A stretch of DNA of 5,272 nucleotides, from positions 1-5,272 of the forward strand of contig JACCRD010000112.1 in the NCBI GenBank assembly GCA_013813755.1, in the 5' to 3' direction. The stretch is from Acidobacteriota bacterium. GTDB taxonomy: Bacteria; Acidobacteriota; Blastocatellia; Pyrinomonadales; Pyrinomonadaceae. The notes under the pieces are model-generated. The model was not told the DNA's origin. It was given only the letters and a program-made list of their open reading frames with translations, and ran no database searches. A program made the position numbers and the translations under genes. Position 1 is the first letter of the stretch; every line of letters begins with the position of its first letter. Below, one piece after another: positions 1-5,272 of this stretch.

Positions 1-2
1 TA

Positions 3-38
3 CGGCGTGGAAATTGCATTAAAACATTTTCCACGCCG
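3..38. repeat. Perfect 11-bp inverted repeat (possible hairpin)
   Basis: The left arm at 3-13 (cggcgtggaaa) is exactly complementary to the right arm at 28-38 (tttccacgccg), with a 14-nt AT-rich loop. It ends 29 bp before the TPR gene. It could be the terminator hairpin of a gene lying to the left of the window, a 5' leader structure of the TPR gene, or a protein-binding palindrome. The 3' flank is gctttcg, which is not a good U-tract, so a classic intrinsic terminator on the + strand is doubtful. The structure is directly visible; its role is inference. I see no convincing sigma70-type promoter in 1-67. Confidence 0.6.
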
Positions 39-67
39 CTTTCGACTAAAAGTTTGAGTTTCTGTTA

Positions 68-1705
68 ATGCATTACAGTCGTGAAAAAAATACAGGGATT
101 TTAATTGCGGCAATTATCTTTGTCTGTTTTTTCTGCAACAGTAGTTCGGCGCAGGCGACATCTTCTTCCGGTAGTAATCAAAAAATTTCGGAATTAATAG
201 CGGAATCCACTAACGCTCTCCAGACTCGGGATTTTATTCGGGCGAAAACGACTTTGCAGAAAGTCTTGTCAATGGCGCCGCGCAACGTGACGGCAAATAC
301 TTTGGCGGGTATCGTTGCTGATAAAGAAAACGATTTGCCGAAAGCGGAAAAACATTTCGCGCTGGCGGCAAAACTCGCGCCCGAAGCTCCGGAAACAAGA
401 AATAATTACGGATCGATTTTGTTGCGGTTAAACCGGAAAACGGATGCCGCGCGAGAATTTGCCGCATCGCTAAAAGCAAATCCGCAACAAATCAGCGCGC
501 TGATCAATTTAGCGCAAATACGTTTTATCGAAGGCGATTTGCCGCTTGCTCGCAAGTTATTTGAAAAAGCAAAAGTTGCTGATACCGCGCCGGACGCAGA
601 GATTTTACGCGCTTTGGTGGCAATCTCTCTGGGCTTGCGCGAAAGAGACCGTGCCGCTAAAGAATTTACGGAGTACTTCACCGCTCTAAAAACACAATCT
701 CCGACGTCGGCAAACAATTCGACACGTGATATTGCGCTTGGAGAAGCGTTGTTGGCTGGCGGTTTGTTTGATGAAGCGCGGCAAGAACTAGAATCGATTG
801 TCTCGAATCAAGATCAAAATGTCGATGCATTGATTTTGTTGTCGAAAATTTATACCCGGCAGAAAAAAATCTCCGCCGCCGGACGTCTTCTTGAATCGGT
901 CGTCGCCGGCGGTCTGGAAAATGCTCGAATTTATGCTGCGCTGGTGGAAGTGTATGAAGCAGGCGGTTTTATTGAAAACGCGATTCCGGCGATGCGTCTG
1001 GCAATCGAAAAAGATCCGCTCAATGAAATCTACCGGGCACGTTACGGATTACTGCTGATTGACTCGAAAGCGCCGGCGGCGGCGATCGTTCGACTTAATG
1101 AAGCAGTAAAACTTCTTCCAAAATCGGCGCGGATTTGGCTTGCGCTCGGGATGGCGTATCTGATTAACGGGCAAACAGCCGACGCTAAAAAGTCATTTGA
1201 AAATTCGCTCGCAATTGAGCCGAAGTCAGTTCCGTCACTCGCCTATCTGGCGACGGTCGCGGTCGAGCAGGCTGATTACGCGCAAGGCGCGGCAATGTAC
1301 GAACGCGCATTAAGCATCGAAGCGAAAAACGCTTATCTGCATTTTCTGCTTGCTGAAACGCTTTCTAAAATTCCGACCAGCGATTCGTTGATAATCGAAA
1401 AACATCTAAAGCGAGCGGTTGAAATTGATCGGACGCTGGCTCCGGCACATCTGGCGCTCGGAAAGCTCGAAGCCCGAAATTCGCGTTGGCAGGAAGCCGC
1501 CGCCGAGTTTGAACAGGCGGTGAGATATGAACCCGAATCAGCCGAAGCGCATTATCAACTCGGACGAGTTCTGACCCGGCTGAAACGCCCGACCGAAGCG
1601 CAGAGAGCTTTTGAAAAACACAAGAAATTAAGCGAAACGCAGTCCGTAAAAAAAGAAACCGACCGTCGCGAATACGTTCGCCGCCTGGCAAACGTGCGGT
1701 ATTAA
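68..1705 (+). CDS. Exported tetratricopeptide-repeat (TPR) solenoid protein
   Basis: A 545-residue protein. Residues 1-30 form an export signal: a charged start (R5, E6, K7), a hydrophobic core at about 11-23, and a likely cleavage after SSSAQA near residue 30. There is no proper lipobox before C20 or C23, so a lipoprotein is not supported. Residues about 40-520 are a nearly continuous run of roughly 14 TPR units of 33-36 residues. The clearest are 142-175, 355-388, 389-421 and 458-491, with the usual small residue/Gly at helix A and Ala-Phe/Pro pattern at helix B (for example LALG...A...F..A....P). The tail is basic. TPR solenoids are protein-binding scaffolds and no catalytic domain is visible, so the partner is unknown. 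The start at 68 gives a complete signal peptide but has no clear Shine-Dalgarno. The gene lies 15 bp before the next gene and probably shares its transcript. Periplasmic or surface location is inferred from the signal alone. Confidence 0.93.
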   Translation: MHYSREKNTGILIAAIIFVCFFCNSSSAQATSSSGSNQKISELIAESTNALQTRDFIRAKTTLQKVLSMAPRNVTANTLAGIVADKENDLPKAEKHFALAAKLAPEAPETRNNYGSILLRLNRKTDAAREFAASLKANPQQISALINLAQIRFIEGDLPLARKLFEKAKVADTAPDAEILRALVAISLGLRERDRAAKEFTEYFTALKTQSPTSANNSTRDIALGEALLAGGLFDEARQELESIVSNQDQNVDALILLSKIYTRQKKISAAGRLLESVVAGGLENARIYAALVEVYEAGGFIENAIPAMRLAIEKDPLNEIYRARYGLLLIDSKAPAAAIVRLNEAVKLLPKSARIWLALGMAYLINGQTADAKKSFENSLAIEPKSVPSLAYLATVAVEQADYAQGAAMYERALSIEAKNAYLHFLLAETLSKIPTSDSLIIEKHLKRAVEIDRTLAPAHLALGKLEARNSRWQEAAAEFEQAVRYEPESAEAHYQLGRVLTRLKRPTEAQRAFEKHKKLSETQSVKKETDRREYVRRLANVRY

Positions 1706-1711
1706 AAGGAG
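1706..1711 (+). promoter_or_regulatory. Shine-Dalgarno for the beta-sandwich protein gene
   Basis: AAGGAG sits directly after the TAA stop of the TPR gene and 9 nt before the ATG at 1721. It fixes the start of the second gene and supports translation from a shared message. It contrasts with the genes at 68, 2517 and 3696, which have no such motif. Confidence 0.8.
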
Positions 1712-1720
1712 TATTAGTCA

Positions 1721-2431
1721 ATGAAAAATTTAATCGTTTCCGGTTGTCTCGTCGCCCTGTTCTCAATCGGCGCGGCTTTTACGACATTTGCCCAGGAAAA
1801 AAAAATTGCGCCGAACACATCGCAATTTGAGGAATGGAGCGACGATTTCGCGGGCGACAAACTTGACGAAAAGAAATGGGAAAAGTACACGTTCGAAGGC
1901 GGTTCGGGCGGCAAGCTGGAAGTTAAAAACGGCGAAGTCCAGATTCGCAGCGGAAGTAAAACTCGCGCCGGAATCCGCAGTAAAAATTCATTTACGGGCG
2001 ACAGATTTGTGGTTGAAGCGAGAACGGCGAAGGTTGGAGCGGCATATCCGATACCGGGCGAGCGAACTTCGACACTCGGATTCGGGTCGCTGACAATTCT
2101 CTTTGACGGTTCGGGGCGCAACCGTATTGAATGGATTTTTACGAGCGAAGGCACATTTGAGGCGTGGGCGGTAACGGACGGACGGAGCGAGCGGGTGGAT
2201 AATCGTAAACTGGGCACGAAGATGAAAAATCCGGTTTTGATGGTTGTTCGAAAAGGCGACGAATTCAGTTTTTACATCAATGATCCGAAAGCCGCGCCGC
2301 AGGACGCTCAGATGGGTTTGAAAACCACTGTTAAAAATATGCCCAAGTCGTTTCACGTGATGCTTTACGGTTACAGTTCGTCGGAAAATAATTGGGACAG
2401 AGTTCTCGTAACTGCGCCGAAACAAAATTAG
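1721..2431 (+). CDS. Small exported protein, probable concanavalin-like beta-sandwich domain, function unknown
   Basis: A 236-residue protein. Residues 1-25 are a signal peptide (K3, hydrophobic core 4-20, cleavage around TTFAQ). The mature part resembles LamG/DUF1080-like jelly-roll domains. It has an opening D-F-x-x-x-x-L-D-x-x-x-W segment (42-53), a G-x-L-x-V-x-N-G-x-x-x-I segment (about 64-76), alternating strands (93-103, 120-128, 133-150), a strand with F-x-F-Y-I-N (182-187), and a closing W-D-R-V-x-V strand (225-230). I do not see the E-x-D-x-x-E catalytic motif of GH16. Binding, or degradation by another mechanism, therefore remains open. The gene follows the TPR gene by 15 bp with a good Shine-Dalgarno, so they are probably one operon. 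GH43 follows 85 bp later, which suggests, but does not show, a role in glycan handling. Confidence is high for a real exported protein and moderate for the fold. Confidence 0.9.
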   Translation: MKNLIVSGCLVALFSIGAAFTTFAQEKKIAPNTSQFEEWSDDFAGDKLDEKKWEKYTFEGGSGGKLEVKNGEVQIRSGSKTRAGIRSKNSFTGDRFVVEARTAKVGAAYPIPGERTSTLGFGSLTILFDGSGRNRIEWIFTSEGTFEAWAVTDGRSERVDNRKLGTKMKNPVLMVVRKGDEFSFYINDPKAAPQDAQMGLKTTVKNMPKSFHVMLYGYSSSENNWDRVLVTAPKQN

Positions 2432-2516
2432 TCTCGCGTCGAATCATTTATCGTCAGGCGCAGACGCTAATTTTTGCAAAACGAAATTTAACATTATTTT
2501 TATCTCGAACAACCAA
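2432..2516 (+). promoter_or_regulatory. AT-rich intergenic gap with a possible weak promoter for the first GH43 gene
   Basis: The left half holds short complementary segments (cgtc at 2452-2455 with gacg at 2463-2466), followed after four bases by five T at 2471-2475. This is at best a very weak terminator. The right half contains TTGCAA (2474-2479) and, 17 nt later, TTTTAT (2497-2502), a partial -35/-10 pair. If real, transcription would start only about 8 nt before the ATG at 2517, giving an almost leaderless message, which fits the absence of a Shine-Dalgarno. TTGCAAAACG at 2474-2483 also resembles one half of a LacI-family operator. All of this is weak pattern matching. Confidence 0.25.
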
Positions 2517-3620
2517 ATGCGTAAAATTTCCGAAATTAAATTCTGCTGCTTAATTGTAATTGCTCTGTTTTCGGCGACGGCGAGTTTTGCGCAGGCGCCG
2601 CAGACGGCGAAACAGGCGGAAACGTGGATCAATCCGGTATTCGATACGGATTTTCCAGACCCGACGGTTGTTCGTGTCGGTGACGGATATTTTTACGCTT
2701 ATGCCACACAAGCTGTTGTTAACGGGAAATTGCATCACATTCAAGTCGCTCGTTCAAAAGATTTAATCAGATGGGAGCGAATGGCGGACGCGCTGCCGGA
2801 AAAACCCGTCTGGGCTGATAAATTCGAGCCGAAATTCTGGGCGCCACATGTTTCCGTCGCCGACGGCAAGTATCTTATGTATTATTCGGCTGACCCAAAC
2901 ACGCAAAAGGGATTGTGTCTGGCGGTTGCCGTCGCCGACGCGCCCGGCGGACCTTTTGTTGACAGCGGCAAGCCTTTGAAATGCGGAACGAGTTTCATCA
3001 ACATTGATCCGATGGCGTTTGACGATCCAAAAACCGGAAGGAAATTTCTTTACTGGGGAAGCGGTTTTGAGCCGATCAAAGTGCAGGAACTGGCGGCAAA
3101 CCGCACGGAATTCGCCCTGAACAGCGAATCGGTTGACGTTGTTTTTCCGATTAAAAACAAAGACCCAAATAATTATGAGCGGCTGATTGAAGGCGTGTGG
3201 GTGACGTATCGAAAAGGCTTTTATTACCTTTTTTATTCGGGCGATAATTGCTGTGGCGACAAAGCGCATTACGCCGTGATGGTGGCGCGTTCAAGAAGCG
3301 CGACCGAGAAATTTGAAACGCTTGCCGCGGCGACCGGCAAAACGAACAGCGTCATTTTAGAGAAAAACGACGAGTGGCTCGCGCCTGGACACAATTCTGT
3401 AATCACGGATGACAAGGGCGACGAATGGATTTTTTATCACGCCATCAACACCAAAAAACGCAATGTTGAAAAAGACGAAACGATCGGTGGCGACCGCGAT
3501 GTGCGGCGCGTGATGCTGATGAACCGACTGGTTTATAAAAACGGCTGGGTTTACGCGGAAGGTGGAACGCCGACGCTTTCAAGCAAAAAGTTTCCAAAAA
3601 TTCGTCGGCGAAACAATTAA
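2517..3620 (+). CDS. Exported glycoside hydrolase family 43 (arabinanase/arabinofuranosidase/xylosidase type)
   Basis: A 367-residue protein. Residues 1-26 are a signal peptide (R2, K3, core 9-20, end ASFAQ). The rest has the length and motifs of a single five-bladed beta-propeller GH43 catalytic domain, an inverting glycosidase fold. The three expected carboxylates are visible: D48 in DFPDP as general base, D164 in NIDP as pKa modulator, and E225 in IEGVW as general acid. H292 in APGHNS matches the propeller-centre histidine of the family. FWAPHV (108-113) and YYLFYSGDNCC (236-246) are also typical. The CC-containing blade and PGHNS segment recall arabinan-acting members, but substrate cannot be fixed from sequence; arabinan, arabinoxylan or xylosides are all possible. 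No carbohydrate-binding module is present. The start at 2517 gives the full signal peptide but has no Shine-Dalgarno. The regulator gene begins 75 bp downstream, with a second GH43 after it. Confidence 0.95.
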   Translation: MRKISEIKFCCLIVIALFSATASFAQAPQTAKQAETWINPVFDTDFPDPTVVRVGDGYFYAYATQAVVNGKLHHIQVARSKDLIRWERMADALPEKPVWADKFEPKFWAPHVSVADGKYLMYYSADPNTQKGLCLAVAVADAPGGPFVDSGKPLKCGTSFINIDPMAFDDPKTGRKFLYWGSGFEPIKVQELAANRTEFALNSESVDVVFPIKNKDPNNYERLIEGVWVTYRKGFYYLFYSGDNCCGDKAHYAVMVARSRSATEKFETLAAATGKTNSVILEKNDEWLAPGHNSVITDDKGDEWIFYHAINTKKRNVEKDETIGGDRDVRRVMLMNRLVYKNGWVYAEGGTPTLSSKKFPKIRRRNN

Positions 3621-3695
3621 TTTTCAAGTTGTTGGATATTAATGTAAACATAGATTTTTGAAATAAAATTAAAAGTCTGAAACCAAATTTTTTCG
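3621..3695 (+). promoter_or_regulatory. Probable promoter region of the lacI-family gene with a possible operator
   Basis: This gap is strongly AT-rich. TAAAAT at 3664-3669 matches the sigma70 -10 consensus at five of six positions, but no good -35 lies at the right distance. ATGTAAACAT at 3642-3651 is a small palindrome (ATGT-AA-ACAT) placed where the -35 would be. Its TGTAAAC part equals one half of the CcpA/PurR-type operator pattern, so it could be an autoregulatory site. The second half and the usual central CG are missing. No Shine-Dalgarno precedes the ATG at 3696. I see no terminator for the GH43 gene here, so read-through from it into the regulator gene is possible. Confidence 0.35.
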
Positions 3696-4724
3696 ATGAG
3701 CAGCATTAAAGACATCGCCAGTGAAGCTGGTGTTTCAACCGCGACGGTTTCGCACGTGATCAATAAAACGAGATTCGTGTCGGAAGCCGTGCGGGCGCGT
3801 GTTTTGAAAGCCATCGAACTGCACGATTATTACCCGAACGCGCACGCTCGAAGCCTCGCTTCGGGCAGCAGCCGAATTTTAGGTTTGATTATCTCTGATA
3901 TTGCCAATCCTTTTTTTCCCGAATTGGTAAAAAGCATCGAGGCGGCGGCGTTTGAATACGATTACGACGTGGTTTTATCAAACACCAATTATGAACCCGA
4001 ACGCGCTTCGCATTATGTCCGGCGATTTATCGAGCGCAAAGTCGCGGGAGTCGCGCTGATGACTTCGGAAATGGATAAAACATTGATTGATGAGTTAGCC
4101 AGGCGCGAAGTTTCAGTGGTATTTTTGGATTCGGGCGAAGCCGGTTTACGGATGAGCAATCTGCGCGTTGATTATGATGCGGGAATTAAGCAGGCGATTT
4201 TGCATCTGGTCGAACTCGGTCATCAAAATATCGCTTTTATCGGCGGACCTCCGCACTTGCATTCCGCGCAGAGACGGCTTGAAGCTTTTCGGCAGACAAT
4301 GAAGGAAGTTCTGCCCGCCGCGTCGGAACGGATTTTTCAAGGCGATTTTAAAATTGAAGGGGGAAATCGGGCGGCACTCGAAATACTAGCCGCCGCTGAT
4401 TTGCCAACTGCCGTCATTACGGCTAATGATTTGATGGCGTTTGGCGCGATCAGCGAATTTCGCCGCGCTGGATTAAATGTTCCGGGCGACGTTTCCGTCA
4501 TCGGGTTTGACGATATTGCTTTTTCGTCCCTAATTGAACCGGCGCTGACAACCGTAAATTTGCCGCGCAAAGAACTCGGACGGTTGGCAGTTGAAGCGTT
4601 AATGACAACGCTTTCGAATCCGAATCAGCGCGGAGTTGAATTTACGATTCAGACGCAGTTGGTAGTGAGAAATTCAACTGCGCAGACGCGTGATCAGAAA
4701 AAAAATAAAAAAGATAAAAGTTAG
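3696..4724 (+). CDS. LacI-family transcriptional regulator (PurR-like DNA-binding domain, probable sugar sensor)
   Basis: A 342-residue protein, the usual length for the family. Residues 3-25 are the helix-turn-helix (IKDIASEAGVS, then TATVSHVINKTRF). Residues 46-56 are the hinge (YPNAHARSLAS) with the minor-groove leucine at L54. Residues about 61-330 are the periplasmic-binding-protein-like effector domain: NPFFPE (71-76), RKVAGVALM (114-122), GHQNIAFIGG (175-184), R193/R194, ITANDLMAFGA (241-251), GFDDIAFSSLIEPALTTV (270-287). The Arg, Asn244/Asp245 and Asp272/273 positions are those that bind sugars in the family. The recognition segment is nearly the same as that of E. coli PurR, keeping T15, H20 and R26 with T16 changed to Ala. 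A PurR/CcpA-like operator is therefore expected, although the context points to a sugar ligand. A 14-residue Lys-rich tail follows the normal end. It lies between two GH43 genes and shares a transcript with the second, so it is the likely local regulator. No Shine-Dalgarno is seen. Confidence 0.96.
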   Translation: MSSIKDIASEAGVSTATVSHVINKTRFVSEAVRARVLKAIELHDYYPNAHARSLASGSSRILGLIISDIANPFFPELVKSIEAAAFEYDYDVVLSNTNYEPERASHYVRRFIERKVAGVALMTSEMDKTLIDELARREVSVVFLDSGEAGLRMSNLRVDYDAGIKQAILHLVELGHQNIAFIGGPPHLHSAQRRLEAFRQTMKEVLPAASERIFQGDFKIEGGNRAALEILAAADLPTAVITANDLMAFGAISEFRRAGLNVPGDVSVIGFDDIAFSSLIEPALTTVNLPRKELGRLAVEALMTTLSNPNQRGVEFTIQTQLVVRNSTAQTRDQKKNKKDKS

Positions 4725-4729
4725 AGGAG
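4724..4729 (+). promoter_or_regulatory. Shine-Dalgarno that fixes the GTG start of the second GH43 gene
   Basis: GAGGAG overlaps the last base of the regulator's TAG stop and lies 10 nt before GTG at 4740. An in-frame TAA at 4731-4733 lies just upstream of the GTG. No ATG occurs in that frame anywhere to the window end. The motif therefore decides the start and indicates translation from the regulator's transcript. Confidence 0.8.
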
Positions 4730-4739
4730 CTAAAAAGTC

Positions 4740-5272
4740 GTGCTAAAAAAACAAAAATTAAAGTTCCAGGTATTTGGTCTCGTTTTATTAGTTTTGATTT
4801 GTCTAAGCGCGCAAATTTTGGCGCAGAAAAGCGCGACTTACACAAACCCCGTCCAGGCGGGCGATTATCCGGATCCATCGGTCATTCGCGTTGGCAAAAA
4901 TTTCTACGCAACGGCGACGTCGAGCGAGTGGGGACCCGAATTTCCGATTTTGCATTCAAGGGATCTGGTTAACTGGAACATCGTCGGCGTGGTTTTTCCA
5001 AAACGTCCCGAATGGTCGGTCGGCAATTACTGGGCGCCGGAAATCTGGCAGGAAAACGGTAAATTTTATATTTTCTACGTCGCGCGTCGGAAAGACGGAC
5101 CGCTTTGCATCGCCGTTGCGACCGCCGCAAAACCGACCGGACCTTACACTGACCACGGCGCGTTGGAGTGTCAGGAAGTCGGCTCGATTGACGCTTTCCC
5201 AATTCGTGATGAAAACGGAAAATTATTCGTCGTCTGGAAAGAAGACGGCAACAGTGTGAATAAGCCGACGCC
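4740..5272 (+). CDS. Exported glycoside hydrolase family 43, N-terminal part (GTG start, cut by the window end)
   Basis: The frame from GTG at 4740 stays open to the window end: 177 codons plus two bases. Residues 1-29 form a signal peptide (K3, K4, K6, K8, core 11-22, end ILAQ). Then comes the first part of a GH43 beta-propeller. TNPVQAGDYPDPSVIRVG (35-52) carries the general base D45. HSRDLVNW (72-79), YWAPEIW (97-103), FYIFYVA (109-115) and GSIDAFP (148-154) follow, the last carrying the pKa modulator D151. Then FVVWKEDGN (163-171). The general acid Glu would lie beyond the window, so activity cannot be judged. It differs clearly from the first GH43, which makes a recent tandem duplication unlikely. 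C123 and C144 sit where the first enzyme has C134 and C156, so a shared disulfide is possible. It follows the regulator by 15 bp and is probably in its operon. Substrate is unknown beyond the family's usual arabinose/xylose-containing glycans. Confidence 0.93.
   Translation, partial: MLKKQKLKFQVFGLVLLVLICLSAQILAQKSATYTNPVQAGDYPDPSVIRVGKNFYATATSSEWGPEFPILHSRDLVNWNIVGVVFPKRPEWSVGNYWAPEIWQENGKFYIFYVARRKDGPLCIAVATAAKPTGPYTDHGALECQEVGSIDAFPIRDENGKLFVVWKEDGNSVNKPT

Noticed and set aside
68..137. Lipoprotein signal in the TPR protein (C20 or C23)
   Set aside because: The residues before these cysteines (I-F-V and C-F-F) do not fit the L-[AS]-[GA]-C lipobox; a normal signal peptide fits better.
1681..1705. 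GGCAAACGTGC near 1688-1697 as a PurR-like operator
   Set aside because: Only one half matches the PurR pattern, and it lies inside the last codons of the TPR gene. No promoter is expected there.
1714..2217. Minus-strand open frame of 167 codons, and the overlapping 1988-2425 frame
   Set aside because: They lie antisense to the exported beta-sandwich gene, which has a good Shine-Dalgarno and signal peptide. The minus-strand products show no recognisable domain.
1721..2431. GH16 glucanase/laminarinase
   Set aside because: The fold looks similar, but no E-x-D-x-x-E type active-site motif is present.
2436..2475. Intrinsic terminator after the beta-sandwich gene
   Set aside because: The candidate stems are only 4-5 bp with long or unstable loops. 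The five-T run begins four bases after the short stem, so the support is too weak for a terminator call.
2763..3269. Minus-strand open frame of 168 codons inside the first GH43 gene
   Set aside because: It is antisense to clear catalytic motifs. The product is of shadow-like composition and has no recognisable domain.
4698..4705. Run of eight A near the end of the regulator gene as a programmed slippage site
   Set aside because: The regulator is complete and ends at a normal stop. The following gene has its own start and Shine-Dalgarno and is separated by stops in the same frame (4722 and 4731). The run only encodes part of a Lys-rich tail.
4891..5259. ATG open frame of 122 codons on the + strand
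   Set aside because: It is a shadow of the GH43 frame starting at 4740. Its product is Arg/Ser-rich with no signal or family motif, while the other frame has strong GH43 motifs.

Overview
The window reads as part of a carbohydrate-utilisation locus of a Gram-negative-type bacterium. All five supported genes are on the + strand. Four of them encode N-terminal export signals, mostly ending in an Ala-Gln cleavage region (FAQ, LAQ, SAQ). The fifth is a LacI-family regulator. Base composition is near balanced, with short AT-rich gaps. The combination of Ala-Gln signal peptides, large exported TPR proteins and GH43 enzymes resembles Acidobacteriota (Blastocatellia/Pyrinomonadales-like). That placement is a style-based inference, because there is no rRNA or marker gene in the window.

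Layout. Positions 1-67 are non-coding and hold a perfect 11-bp inverted repeat. Positions 68-1705 encode an exported protein of about 14 tetratricopeptide repeats. After 15 bp and a strong Shine-Dalgarno, 1721-2431 encodes a small exported protein that looks like a beta-sandwich (concanavalin-like) domain of unknown function. An AT-rich 85-bp gap leads to an exported GH43 glycosidase (2517-3620) with all three expected catalytic carboxylates. A second AT-rich gap of 75 bp leads to a LacI/PurR-type regulator (3696-4724). Fifteen bp later a second exported GH43 gene begins at a GTG codon (4740) and runs off the window end.

How they may work together. The two GH43 enzymes would remove arabinose, xylose or similar residues from plant-type glycans outside the cytoplasm. 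The LacI-family protein probably senses a released sugar and controls the cluster. The second GH43 is almost certainly co-transcribed with the regulator. The TPR protein and the beta-sandwich protein form their own pair upstream; their link to glycan use rests only on location and export.

I see no mobile element, CRISPR, tRNA, rRNA or broken gene. Nothing in the window establishes a new class of system. The least understood parts are the small beta-sandwich protein, the exported TPR solenoid, and the contrast between genes with and without a Shine-Dalgarno.
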